Source: G965215055 sp965215055 (GTDB lineage Bacteria > Pseudomonadota > Gammaproteobacteria > UBA4575). Taken from it: DNA of 64,000 nucleotides. Every line of letters starts with the position of its first letter. Position 1 is the stretch's first letter. A program made the position numbers and the translations under genes. Under the pieces are notes generated by a model. It was not told where the DNA came from. It did not search any database and worked only from the letters and a program-made list of their open reading frames with translations. Of this stretch, positions 17,457 through 25,569 are shown piece after piece. The stretch lies in the NCBI GenBank assembly GCA_965215055.1, contig OZ244046.1, positions 744,001 through 808,000 of the forward strand, in the 5' to 3' direction.

Positions 17457-18869
17457 TCAATCTGTACAATCGCAAGGTAATACGGTATCCGAGAATTCGG
17501 AAAGATCAGCATCATTACTACTTTTTGATAGCAGACTATAAGAAAAACCTGTTTTAGTGCCAAAGAAACCGATAAAGTTTCCATTCACCTTGCTCTTTAT
17601 ATCCCGTTTTTCTGCTACTAGGTCGCGCCCATAAAGGCCTTCTATACGTTTCCACCAATTAATGTCGCAGGGAGAGTCCGCAAGTGAATCATCTTCGTTC
17701 TGCATTCTCTGATGAACTTTCTGCAGCCCTCCCATTCCTTTAAGAAAGCAGTAGACACAATTGGATAAACCAGCATCTTCTGGCAGACTCAGGTCCCATT
17801 CTTGCTTAGTCCAGAATTCATTCACGTCTTCCCTTGTTACGCTAAGGTCTGCTAATGGCATATACACGTGCTCGCCTTCATAATCACCGGATTCCTGATC
17901 ACTAGAATTGCGTCGACGTGTCCTGATTACACGATGCATCTCGTCATAGCGCAACCCGATAAACGCAAGGTATTCCACGCCATTCTCACCAAAGAACGCA
18001 CGATTACCGTATTTCTTTCCGGTTAAATATTGGTTTTCAATGGGTTTCACTACTTGGGAAAAATCCGAGAATAGTTGCTCCGGTCGAAACACTGGACGAG
18101 AACAGACGTACTCTTTTTTTTGTAAAAAAATTTCGCGGGGAACCTTCCCCTGATTCCTCTGGTGGCGTGCATACATCTCATCACTGCTCATGCGGCTTTT
18201 GTTACTGTAATGTCCCAAATGTTCAATGCTCGCCTTGCAAGCAAACCAATCCTGCAAAAACAATCTCGTTGTATCCAGTTTCAGCTTTTTTGTACACGTC
18301 CTCTGAAATTGGTTCGGCACAAATCCTGAAAAAGATAGCACCTCCTCAAAGGTTTCTCCTTTCCAGTGGTAGCCATGCGGCTCCTCTGTTGACCACGGCA
18401 CGGGATTAACTAGGCGATACGTTGGTAAACGAACCCATTCACCATCCCGCGCGTCTTCATATGTCTGAAACTCAAGCCAGAAAAAAGGTACGCCGTATCG
18501 CTTTTCAACAATGCTTTTGCATTTTGCCGTAAATCGGTACGTTTCAGGATGCTCAGCAGATGTGTTATTGAAAATTACTACATCACCGCGTTCAGGCTTT
18601 AAAAATTCGTTTTCAAGCAACAAAAATAAAAGCATTCCACTTGAGCGGCCACCGGAAAACTTCACCACGTGGGGGGTATCTTTATGCCCTATCGCTTCAT
18701 AGGAAAAAGAATGTGTTGCACTTGCATCAAAAGAAGGGGGAGATTTAACGCTGGTAGAAACTACCATCTTGGGTACGTCAAGTACCTTCTCTAGTCCGGA
18801 TGGATTGCGCTTCTTCTCTGCTTGCTGAGTATGGGAAGGAGGGGCACTCCTCTTTGCACGAGCAGGCAT
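17457..18869 (-). CDS. PP-loop ATPase, PAPS-reductase/DndC-like
   Basis: 470-residue cytoplasmic protein of the adenine nucleotide alpha-hydrolase superfamily. The PP-loop is FSGGRSSGM (residues 71-79), followed by VIFNNTSAEHPETYRF (98-113). QRTCTKKLK has Cys192 in the CT..LK context typical of PAPS reductase and DndC, NCVYC gives Cys371 and Cys374, and the tail is PCDCTD. Together these could bind a 4Fe-4S cluster as in DndC. The first 45 residues are basic and probably disordered. It is the first gene of a five-gene operon. No dndB, dndD, dndE or cysteine desulfurase is nearby, so this is not a canonical phosphorothioation locus. The exact reaction is unknown; adenylation followed by sulfur or other atom transfer is the family theme. 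Confidence 0.8.
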   Translation of the reverse strand: MPARAKRSAPPSHTQQAEKKRNPSGLEKVLDVPKMVVSTSVKSPPSFDASATHSFSYEAIGHKDTPHVVKFSGGRSSGMLLFLLLENEFLKPERGDVVIFNNTSAEHPETYRFTAKCKSIVEKRYGVPFFWLEFQTYEDARDGEWVRLPTYRLVNPVPWSTEEPHGYHWKGETFEEVLSFSGFVPNQFQRTCTKKLKLDTTRLFLQDWFACKASIEHLGHYSNKSRMSSDEMYARHQRNQGKVPREIFLQKKEYVCSRPVFRPEQLFSDFSQVVKPIENQYLTGKKYGNRAFFGENGVEYLAFIGLRYDEMHRVIRTRRRNSSDQESGDYEGEHVYMPLADLSVTREDVNEFWTKQEWDLSLPEDAGLSNCVYCFLKGMGGLQKVHQRMQNEDDSLADSPCDINWWKRIEGLYGRDLVAEKRDIKSKVNGNFIGFFGTKTGFSYSLLSKSSNDADLSEFSDTVLPCDCTD

Positions 18870-18900
18870 ATTTACTGCTTACTATCGCCCATAGAGGCAG

Positions 18901-18930
18901 ATTATAACTTTTACTCTCAAGCCATTGCAA
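18901..18930 (-). promoter_or_regulatory. sigma70-type promoter of the accessory operon
   Basis: On the minus strand, TTGCAA (18930-18925) and a perfect TATAAT (18906-18901) are 18 bp apart, which places the transcription start about 25 bp before the ATG at 18869. The -35 box lies inside the last codons of lipA. No strong ribosome site precedes the first gene. Confidence 0.6.
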
Positions 18931-19873
18931 ATCGAGCCTGCTCGTCCGCGTGATAGGAGGATCGCACCAAAGGGCCACTGGCAACATGCTCAAAGCCCAG
19001 TTCCTGGCCCATGCTGCGCAAGGTATCAAATTCATCAGGGTGAAGATAGCGCTGTACCGGCAGGTGATGTCGACTCGGTTGTAAATACTGGCCCAGTGTC
19101 AGGATGTTTACGTCGTGCGCACGCAGGTCCCGCATCACCTGTTCCACTTCGTCCATGCGCTCACCCAGCCCCAGCATCAGGCCGGATTTGGTTGGCACGC
19201 GCGAAATACGCCGCTTGTGTTCCAGCAGAAGATCCAGGGAGTGTTGATAGTCCGCACCAGGTCTGGCTTGTGGGTATAAACGGGGCACGGTTTCCAGGTT
19301 GTGATTGAACACATCAGCAGGCTTTTCACACAGTATATCCAGTGCCCTGTCCATCCGACCTCGAAAATCAGGCACCAGTATTTCAACGGTTATCGCATCG
19401 CATTGCTCGCGGATACGCTGAATACAGTCAGTGAAGTGACGCGCACCGCCGTCGTGCAAATCATCACGATCGACCGAGGTAATTACTACGTAGCGCAGTG
19501 CCAGTCGCTTTACTGTCGTAGCCAAGTGTTCAGGCTCCTGTTCATCCAAAGGAAGGGGTCTACCGTGCGCAACATCACAAAACGAACAGCGGCGCGTACA
19601 TATGTCGCCCATAATCATAAATGTCGCGGTGCCGTTGCTAAAACATTCGGCTAAATTAGGACATGATGCTTCCTCACACACGGTGTGAAGTTGCTGTTCT
19701 CGCAGCAATTTCTTCAGTTCTTTTACCCGTGAAGTAACCGGAGCCTGTACGCGAATCCAGCTTGGCTTGGGAGTGCGCACACCAGGGGCGCTTACCCTGA
19801 CAGGGATTTGAGTGACTTTGTCACCACCACGACGCTTGATTCCAAGCTTGGCCAGATGCGTTTTATTAACCAA
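18917..19873 (-). CDS. lipA: lipoyl synthase
   Basis: Radical SAM enzyme that inserts two sulfurs into protein-bound octanoyl groups to make lipoate. The auxiliary cluster motif CEEASCPNLAEC is near residue 65 and the radical SAM motif CTRRCSFCDVAHG near 92; RSSYHADE near the C-terminus supplies the serine ligand. The 318 residues are normal. The start is a TTG overlapping the 3' end of lipB by 8 bp. The 3' end carries the -35 box of the accessory operon promoter, so no intergenic terminator separates lipA from it. Confidence 0.95.
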   Translation of the reverse strand: MVNKTHLAKLGIKRRGGDKVTQIPVRVSAPGVRTPKPSWIRVQAPVTSRVKELKKLLREQQLHTVCEEASCPNLAECFSNGTATFMIMGDICTRRCSFCDVAHGRPLPLDEQEPEHLATTVKRLALRYVVITSVDRDDLHDGGARHFTDCIQRIREQCDAITVEILVPDFRGRMDRALDILCEKPADVFNHNLETVPRLYPQARPGADYQHSLDLLLEHKRRISRVPTKSGLMLGLGERMDEVEQVMRDLRAHDVNILTLGQYLQPSRHHLPVQRYLHPDEFDTLRSMGQELGFEHVASGPLVRSSYHADEQARFAMA

Positions 19874-20513
19874 TGGTCTTTACGTCACCAGGTTTGTATT
19901 GAAGACGTTCGCATAATTGCAGTGCCAGTTCTTCATGAATTTGGCGGCAATCGGATTTCACGCCATGATTTTTCAACTGTGTCACCGCCAAGTCCTGTAA
20001 TCCACACGGGTTGATTTGAGAAAAAGGTGATAAGTCCATATCTACGTTTAACGCCACGCCATGATAACTACAGCCGCCACTTATTCGCAAACCCAACGAA
20101 GCTACTTTTGCATCTTCTATGTACACTCCATGGGCCTCGGTACGCGCTACGGCTTTAATTTGATAGCTTTTTAATATGTCAATTACGGACTGCTCAATGT
20201 TCCACACCAGTTTTTTCACACCAATTCCTTTTCGTCGCAGGTCCAACAACAGGTAGATAATGATCTGTCCGGGACCATGATAGGTAACCTGCCCACCCCG
20301 GTCGGATTGTACAATCGGTATGTCGGAACGAGAGAGGATATGTCGCACGTCGGCGTTCGCACCCAGGGTGAAGACTGCTGGATGCTGCAAACACCAAAAT
20401 TCATCCGCAGTTGCAGATGTTCGACCACTGGTGAAGCTGCGCATTTTCGTGTAACTCGATGCATATTCCTGTGTATTTAGATAACGTATGCGAAGTCCAC
20501 ACATGCGATTCAA
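19866..20513 (-). CDS. lipB: octanoyl-[acyl-carrier protein]:protein octanoyltransferase
   Basis: Moves octanoyl groups from acyl carrier protein to lipoyl domains, providing the substrate for LipA directly downstream. The 215 residues show GGQVTYHGPGQIIIYLL near residue 73, the catalytic-Lys region AKVASLGLRI (about residue 140) and the Cys-bearing NPCGLQDLAVT near 170. The ATG at 20513 or the Met at residue 4 (20504) could be the start. A dat gene rather than the usual DUF493 gene precedes it. Confidence 0.93.
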   Translation of the reverse strand: MNRMCGLRIRYLNTQEYASSYTKMRSFTSGRTSATADEFWCLQHPAVFTLGANADVRHILSRSDIPIVQSDRGGQVTYHGPGQIIIYLLLDLRRKGIGVKKLVWNIEQSVIDILKSYQIKAVARTEAHGVYIEDAKVASLGLRISGGCSYHGVALNVDMDLSPFSQINPCGLQDLAVTQLKNHGVKSDCRQIHEELALQLCERLQYKPGDVKTIG

Positions 20514-20525
20514 AGCAGCAGAATG

Positions 20526-21383
20526 TCAGTTTAAAGCCGGCTGGATTTTTCGCTGCTGATATAAGGCATATACACGTTTCCAAACTTCTCCGGGCATACC
20601 GTTCCCGACGGTTTGCCCATCGATTTTCGTAGCAGCCAGAATCTCCCTGGCAGAACTGGTGACCCAGATCTCTTCGGATGAATACAGCCACTCTTTTGGT
20701 ATGGGCTGCTCAACGTATGCCACACCCAGATCAGCAAGCAATTCCAATATGATGTCACGAGTAATACCGGGTAGTATCAGGTTGTCTTTGGGATGCGTGA
20801 ACACTTTGCCGGCTCGCACTATGAAAAGATTACTTGCAGCACCTTCCAAGGCAATGCCATCACGTATCATGATGGCTTCAGTGGCAGATGCCTGCAAGGC
20901 ATCCTGTTTGGCCAAGACATTAGCCTGCAAACCAATCACCTTTATATCACAACGTTGCCAACGAATATCATTGGCTGTGATAAGTGCCACACCGTTTTGC
21001 AGTTGTTCTTGTGGTACTTTAGTAAGCGGGTTCGCCATTGCGAAAACCGTTGCACTTGCATCCTTGGGAAATACATGGTCGCGCGGCGCAACACCCCGGG
21101 TTACCTGTATATAAATAGCCAAGTCTTCACTATCTGATTGTTGAATCAATGTCGCTACGATGGTGTTCCATTCGTCTCTTGAGTGAGGGTTGTTGATACG
21201 TATTTCCTGCAGGCTGTGCTCCAGTCGCGAGAGGTGTTGCGACAGATAAAACGGGCTGCCTTGATATACAGGCAGTAATTCGTAAATGCCATCGCCAAAA
21301 AGAAATCCGCGATCCAGCGGTGAAATACGGCAATCCTCAAGAGACAGGTATGTGCCGTTCAGAAATGCTCGAACCCGTGTCAT
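20526..21383 (-). CDS. dat: D-alanine transaminase (class IV aminotransferase)
   Basis: PLP-dependent class IV aminotransferase that interconverts D-amino acids and 2-oxo acids, giving D-alanine or D-glutamate for peptidoglycan. The start is set at the internal ATG 21383 (MTRVRAFLNG), where homology begins; the frame extends upstream into dacC. Motifs are DRGFLFGDGIYE near residue 25, TRGVAPRDHVFP, the Lys-bearing NVLAKQDALQAS near 150, and TSSAREILAA near 240. 285 residues. Lying after dacC, it fits a wall-precursor role. Branched-chain aminotransferase or aminodeoxychorismate lyase are less likely. Confidence 0.85.
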   Translation of the reverse strand: MTRVRAFLNGTYLSLEDCRISPLDRGFLFGDGIYELLPVYQGSPFYLSQHLSRLEHSLQEIRINNPHSRDEWNTIVATLIQQSDSEDLAIYIQVTRGVAPRDHVFPKDASATVFAMANPLTKVPQEQLQNGVALITANDIRWQRCDIKVIGLQANVLAKQDALQASATEAIMIRDGIALEGAASNLFIVRAGKVFTHPKDNLILPGITRDIILELLADLGVAYVEQPIPKEWLYSSEEIWVTSSAREILAATKIDGQTVGNGMPGEVWKRVYALYQQRKIQPALN

Positions 21384-21396
21384 CAAAGGTTGAAAA

Positions 21397-22536
21397 CTAG
21401 CTGCCAAGCCGTGAGAAGAAATCGACGATGTGGCGCCAAGCGTTTCCTTTTTGGTTGTCGTGCAAAGCAATAAGCGGCCTGGTAAGGTAGTCTTCGCCTT
21501 GCAGTGATATTTTAACGGTACCGACCCGGTCCCCCCGGGTAATCGGTGCAAAGATTTCCGTTTCGACGTTCATCGTGGCCTTCAAAGAATCGTATTGGCC
21601 TCTAGGTATCGCCACGTACAAGTCTTCGCCCAGACCAAGCCTGATCAGCTTTGATTTGCCTTTCCACATCCTCTTTTCCAGCAATGTCTCCCCGGCTTGA
21701 TATAGTTTATACGACCTGTAGAACCTGAATCCGTAATCAAGCAGTGCCTGGCTATTGGTGGTACGTGATCTTTCATTGTCTGCACCCATCACTACGGAGA
21801 TCAAGCGCATGTCGTCACGCCGGGCGGATGCTGCCAGACAATATCCTGCGTCTTTCGTATAACCTGTCTTCAGGCCATCAACGGCGTCATCACGCCATAG
21901 TAGCCTGTTGCGATTGTGCTGCTTTATACCGTTGAAGGTGAATTTCTTTTGTGCATAACGTTTATATTCTTCAGGAAATTCTTTAATTAATGCGCGGGAC
22001 AATAACGCAACGTCGTAGGCAGTAGTATAAAGTTCTTCGTCCGGCAAGCCGGTAGCATTTGTAAAGTGTGTGCCCTTCAGGCCCAAACGCTGTGCCTCTG
22101 CATTCATGATATCCGCAAACGCTTCTTCCGTTCCGGCTACGTGCTCTGCAAGTGCTATACTTGCATCGTTACCTGATTGGACAACCATACCAAGCAACAG
22201 GTCTTCAAGAAGGACTCTGTCGCCCACTTCAATAAACGTTCTTGACCCTTCGCTGCGCCAAGCTTTTTCACTGATTAACACTTGATCTTCCAAATGCACG
22301 TCGTTTGCAGCGAGTGCCCTGTATACCACGTACGCGGTCATGATTTTGGTAATGCTGGCAGGTTCAACACGTCCTTTGGGGTTGTGTTCGGCTAGTACTG
22401 TAGCGCTGTCGTGGTCCATCAATATATAGCTCACAGCATTAAATTTAGGCGGTGAGGGTATTAGTAACGGCTCTGCATGTGCACTTATGCAGACGACTAT
22501 TAGCGCAATAATCAAAAAGGCCTTCGCAGGTTTCAT
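21397..22536 (-). CDS. dacC: D-alanyl-D-alanine carboxypeptidase (PBP5/6 type)
   Basis: Penicillin-binding protein that trims the terminal D-Ala from peptidoglycan side chains. A signal peptide (residues 1-21, ending CISAHA) is followed by the SxxK motif ASITKIMT near residue 62, SGN in QSGNDASIAL near 120 and KTG in GLKTGYTKDAG near 225, then the PBP5 C-terminal beta domain. The last residues (WRHIVDFFSRLGS) form the amphipathic helix that anchors such enzymes to the inner membrane. 379 residues, normal length. Whether it corresponds to DacA or DacC of E. coli cannot be settled. Confidence 0.92.
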   Translation of the reverse strand: MKPAKAFLIIALIVVCISAHAEPLLIPSPPKFNAVSYILMDHDSATVLAEHNPKGRVEPASITKIMTAYVVYRALAANDVHLEDQVLISEKAWRSEGSRTFIEVGDRVLLEDLLLGMVVQSGNDASIALAEHVAGTEEAFADIMNAEAQRLGLKGTHFTNATGLPDEELYTTAYDVALLSRALIKEFPEEYKRYAQKKFTFNGIKQHNRNRLLWRDDAVDGLKTGYTKDAGYCLAASARRDDMRLISVVMGADNERSRTTNSQALLDYGFRFYRSYKLYQAGETLLEKRMWKGKSKLIRLGLGEDLYVAIPRGQYDSLKATMNVETEIFAPITRGDRVGTVKISLQGEDYLTRPLIALHDNQKGNAWRHIVDFFSRLGS

Positions 22537-22571
22537 AATGTATTTACAATGTTTTATTTTCAGGATAGCGG

Positions 22572-23447
22572 CTATTCAATCACCATGTGATGCTCTCTCA
22601 TGCCCATATCATATAATTTGGTGATTGTTTCATTTGCAGATTGAATCGTAGGCAATGGCCCGATTCGTACCTGATACAGCTTCGCTTCTCCCTTGGTTAC
22701 AGGTGAAATTTTAATAGTGCCTAAATTCAAGTCACCAAGTTGACGAGTCAACCGGTTTGCATTGGCACGAGTGCTGAATGCACCAACCTGTACAAATACT
22801 CTTGTGTCAGTGGCTGAGGCACTCATCATCCGCGCTGGCGACTTTTCCACCCAACGATCTGCCGAGTGTATGACAGCGTTTGAATCCTGTGCAGCGTGGT
22901 AGTTTAACGCATTCAAGGCACGCACTTCCACAAAACTGGTACCTTCTCGGAGGATGCCCAGCTTAGCCGCGGCGGAGTATGACAGGTCAATTATCCTGTT
23001 GTCATGAAATGGTCCGCGATCGTTTACGCGCACGACTACCTTCTTGCCATTTTTCAGGTTGGTGACCTGGACGTGAGTCGGCAGCGGTAAGCGAGTATGT
23101 GCCGCCGTCATTGCGTACATGTTATATTTCTCACCACTTGACGTGCGCTTACCATGGAATTTTTTTCCGTACCACGAGGCGATGCCTCTTTCAACAAAGT
23201 TATAGCTGCTTGAAAGCGTGTAGTAGCGCTTGCCAAATACCACGTAAGAGCTTGGATTGCCGTAGCGGCTTCGCGGTTCAGTTCTCGGCATCGGGTCAGG
23301 AGGTAGTTCACGCGGCGGTATTTTTGCGACGGTCGGTATCTCTTTTATTACTTTATGCGGTGAACACGCACTCTGCCCAATAACAAGCAGAAGGATTACC
23401 CATATATGAGTGCTACGGGTAATTGTGATGAAGTTAATTTTGTGCAA
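22572..23447 (-). CDS. rlpA: septal ring lytic transglycosylase RlpA family, with SPOR domain
   Basis: RlpA cleaves glycan strands lacking stem peptides at the division site. The N-terminus has a hydrophobic stretch ending QSACS, a plausible but weak lipobox. The double-psi beta-barrel follows with ERGIASWYGKKFHGKRTSSG near residue 87 and VRVNDRGPFHDNRIIDLS near 137, and residues 215-291 form a SPOR domain (VFVQVGAFSTRANANRL). The 291 residues fit the family. It overlaps mltB upstream by 14 bp, so it belongs to the mrdA-rodA-mltB operon. Confidence 0.9.
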   Translation of the reverse strand: MHKINFITITRSTHIWVILLLVIGQSACSPHKVIKEIPTVAKIPPRELPPDPMPRTEPRSRYGNPSSYVVFGKRYYTLSSSYNFVERGIASWYGKKFHGKRTSSGEKYNMYAMTAAHTRLPLPTHVQVTNLKNGKKVVVRVNDRGPFHDNRIIDLSYSAAAKLGILREGTSFVEVRALNALNYHAAQDSNAVIHSADRWVEKSPARMMSASATDTRVFVQVGAFSTRANANRLTRQLGDLNLGTIKISPVTKGEAKLYQVRIGPLPTIQSANETITKLYDMGMREHHMVIE

Positions 23448-24435
23448 CGTAATCCTGAATGCCTTGCTTGAGTTGCTGACTTAGCTGGTACACGGCCATT
23501 GCGTACACATGGCTGTGGTTATAGCGCGTGATGACGTAAAAGTTGTTAAACCCTACCCAGTATTCCGCCGAGTGGTCATTTTTCAGTTCAAGCAGTGTAA
23601 CTTTCTCTTGTGGGAGTGAATAGTCTTCGGTGTTTATTTCAACGTCATATTGGGACAAGTTGGAAACAAGCGTCACGGGTTTCAGGCCTCTGCCTAATAG
23701 TGCCGTATAACGATCTCCCTGTATGGCAACTGGAGCAGTGACGGGTTGGTCAGGTCTCCAGCCATGTCGCTTAAAATAATTTGCCACGCTGCCTATGGCA
23801 TCTTCGTTACTTCCCCACAGGTCGCGTATGCCATCTTCATCAAAATCAACGGCATATCTGCGATAACTGCTGGAAATAAACTGACCTATCCCCATTGCAC
23901 CAGCATACGATCCCTTGATAGCAAGCGGGTCTAACTGTTCTTCTTGTACCAATAAAAGAAAGTGCTCTAATTCACTACGAAAAAAGCCTTGCCGTGGTGG
24001 ATAATCGAACGCCAGTGTTACCAAAGTGTCCAGAACCGGGTATTTCCCCATATATCTTCCATAAAAGGTTTCAACACCAATAATGGCAACAATAATTTCC
24101 GGCGGCACACCAAAGCGTCGTTGTGCCGCGGCCAGCGCCTGTTCATTGCGCATCCAAAACTGCAAGCCTTCGCTAATTCGTTGAGGTGTAATAAAGATGC
24201 TGCGATACCGTTGCCAGTTGATTTTCTTTTCAACCGGACGCTGAATCTTGTCCAGCACCTGTGTCTGTTTTACTACGTTTTCAAACAAGGTCTCTAAAGA
24301 TGATTGAGGATGCTGGTGTTGACGCGCAAACTCTTCGATAAACCCCTTTACCTCAGAGCGTTCCAGGTAATCCGCACCTCCAACATCGCCGGTTGCAATC
24401 AAGGCACCCAGCACCGCAATTAGAATTCTACGCAT
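23434..24435 (-). CDS. mltB: membrane-bound lytic murein transglycosylase B
   Basis: Cleaves the glycan backbone of peptidoglycan to form 1,6-anhydro-MurNAc ends. A signal peptide (residues 1-20) is present with no clear lipobox, so it may be soluble in the periplasm. The catalytic region GVETFYGRYMGKYPVLDTL near residue 118 carries the acid Glu; SYAGAMGIGQFISSSYRRYA near 182 and DLWGSNEDAIGSVANYF near 210 are strong family landmarks. 333 residues. The start is 3 bp after the rodA stop. Confidence 0.92.
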   Translation of the reverse strand: MRRILIAVLGALIATGDVGGADYLERSEVKGFIEEFARQHQHPQSSLETLFENVVKQTQVLDKIQRPVEKKINWQRYRSIFITPQRISEGLQFWMRNEQALAAAQRRFGVPPEIIVAIIGVETFYGRYMGKYPVLDTLVTLAFDYPPRQGFFRSELEHFLLLVQEEQLDPLAIKGSYAGAMGIGQFISSSYRRYAVDFDEDGIRDLWGSNEDAIGSVANYFKRHGWRPDQPVTAPVAIQGDRYTALLGRGLKPVTLVSNLSQYDVEINTEDYSLPQEKVTLLELKNDHSAEYWVGFNNFYVITRYNHSHVYAMAVYQLSQQLKQGIQDYVAQN

Positions 24436-24438
24436 GTA

Positions 24439-25566
24439 TCAAAGTAACCGTGATTTCCGGCTTGAGTGAATTGACATTAATATCCCGAATGCGGCCAGAG
24501 TCGTCACCATTGAGGTGCCTCCATGGCTCATTAAAGGCAGAGGAATACCTACCACTGGAAATAATCCGCACGCCATTCCGATATTAACCATAAAATAAAC
24601 AAAGAACGATATGCTTAAACCGCCGGCAAGCAGCCTGCAATACGTATCCTGTGCGTGCAGCGCGATGCTTAAACCACGCACTACGATAAAGCTGTAGATG
24701 AATAATAATAAGACTACGCCCAAAAAACCAAATTCTTCAGCAAATACCACAAAAATAAAATCGGTTGCTCTTTCAGGTATGAAATCAAGCTGAGATTGAG
24801 TTCCATTTAACCAGCCTTTACCATAAATGCCTCCAGAGCCAACGGCGATTTTGGCTTGAAAGGCATGATAGCCGGCACCCAGAGGGTCGCTTCCAGGACT
24901 GAAAAAGGTAAGTATCCGCTGCTGCTGATAATCATGCAGAAAAAACCAGAGTAACGGCATACACAGCAGGACCAAGCTGCCAAGCACTGCAAGTACTCGC
25001 CATGTAATTCCGGTCAAAAAGATTAAAAAAACACCAATTGAGGCGACCAGAATCGCAGTACCTAAATCCGGCTGATATATGATAAAAGCTGCCGGGATGG
25101 CAATAATGACGAATGCTACAAAAATACGACGCAAGGAAGGTGGTAAATGTGCGTTGCTAAAATACCAGGCAATCATCATAGGTAGAAATATTTTCACCAG
25201 TTCTGACGGCTGAAATTGAATAACGCCAAGGTCCAACCAGCGTTGCGCGCCTTTCCCACTATAACCAAACAGTGTCACCATAAGTAGTAAAATCAGGCCA
25301 ACCAAATACAGCCACGGCGACCAGTGTAATAACTTTTTAGCCGAGACTTGTGCCAAAAGAATTAACGCCGCAAAGCCGATACCAAGCCGTATCGACTGAC
25401 TCACAACCATTTCCCTTCCGCCATCCGCGGCACTGTAAAGCACAAACAGCCCAACCCCGCAAAGAATAGTCAGCGAGCCCATTAACAAAGGGTCAAGATT
25501 AAAGCTAAGGCTTTCTCTTTTGGCTGACCAAGATACCAGAGGTGATTTTTTTATGTCAGTAAACAC
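24439..25566 (-). CDS. rodA: peptidoglycan glycosyltransferase RodA
   Basis: SEDS-family polymerase of the elongasome that works with PBP2. 375 residues with about ten membrane helices. Family motifs are AQRWLDLGVIQFQPSELVKI near residue 107, the large periplasmic loop with KGWLNGTQSQLDFIPERATD near 250 and the late GIPLPLMSHGGTSMV near 343. It starts 3 bp after mrdA, its functional partner. Confidence 0.95.
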   Translation of the reverse strand: MFTDIKKSPLVSWSAKRESLSFNLDPLLMGSLTILCGVGLFVLYSAADGGREMVVSQSIRLGIGFAALILLAQVSAKKLLHWSPWLYLVGLILLLMVTLFGYSGKGAQRWLDLGVIQFQPSELVKIFLPMMIAWYFSNAHLPPSLRRIFVAFVIIAIPAAFIIYQPDLGTAILVASIGVFLIFLTGITWRVLAVLGSLVLLCMPLLWFFLHDYQQQRILTFFSPGSDPLGAGYHAFQAKIAVGSGGIYGKGWLNGTQSQLDFIPERATDFIFVVFAEEFGFLGVVLLLFIYSFIVVRGLSIALHAQDTYCRLLAGGLSISFFVYFMVNIGMACGLFPVVGIPLPLMSHGGTSMVTTLAAFGILMSIHSSRKSRLL

Positions 25567-25569
25567 TAT

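Noticed and set aside
12081..18869. Assigning the operon to Dnd, Ssp or Dpd systems
   Set aside because: Only the DndC-like PP-loop and DUF262 parts recall those systems; their other required genes are absent and a GHKL ATPase is present.
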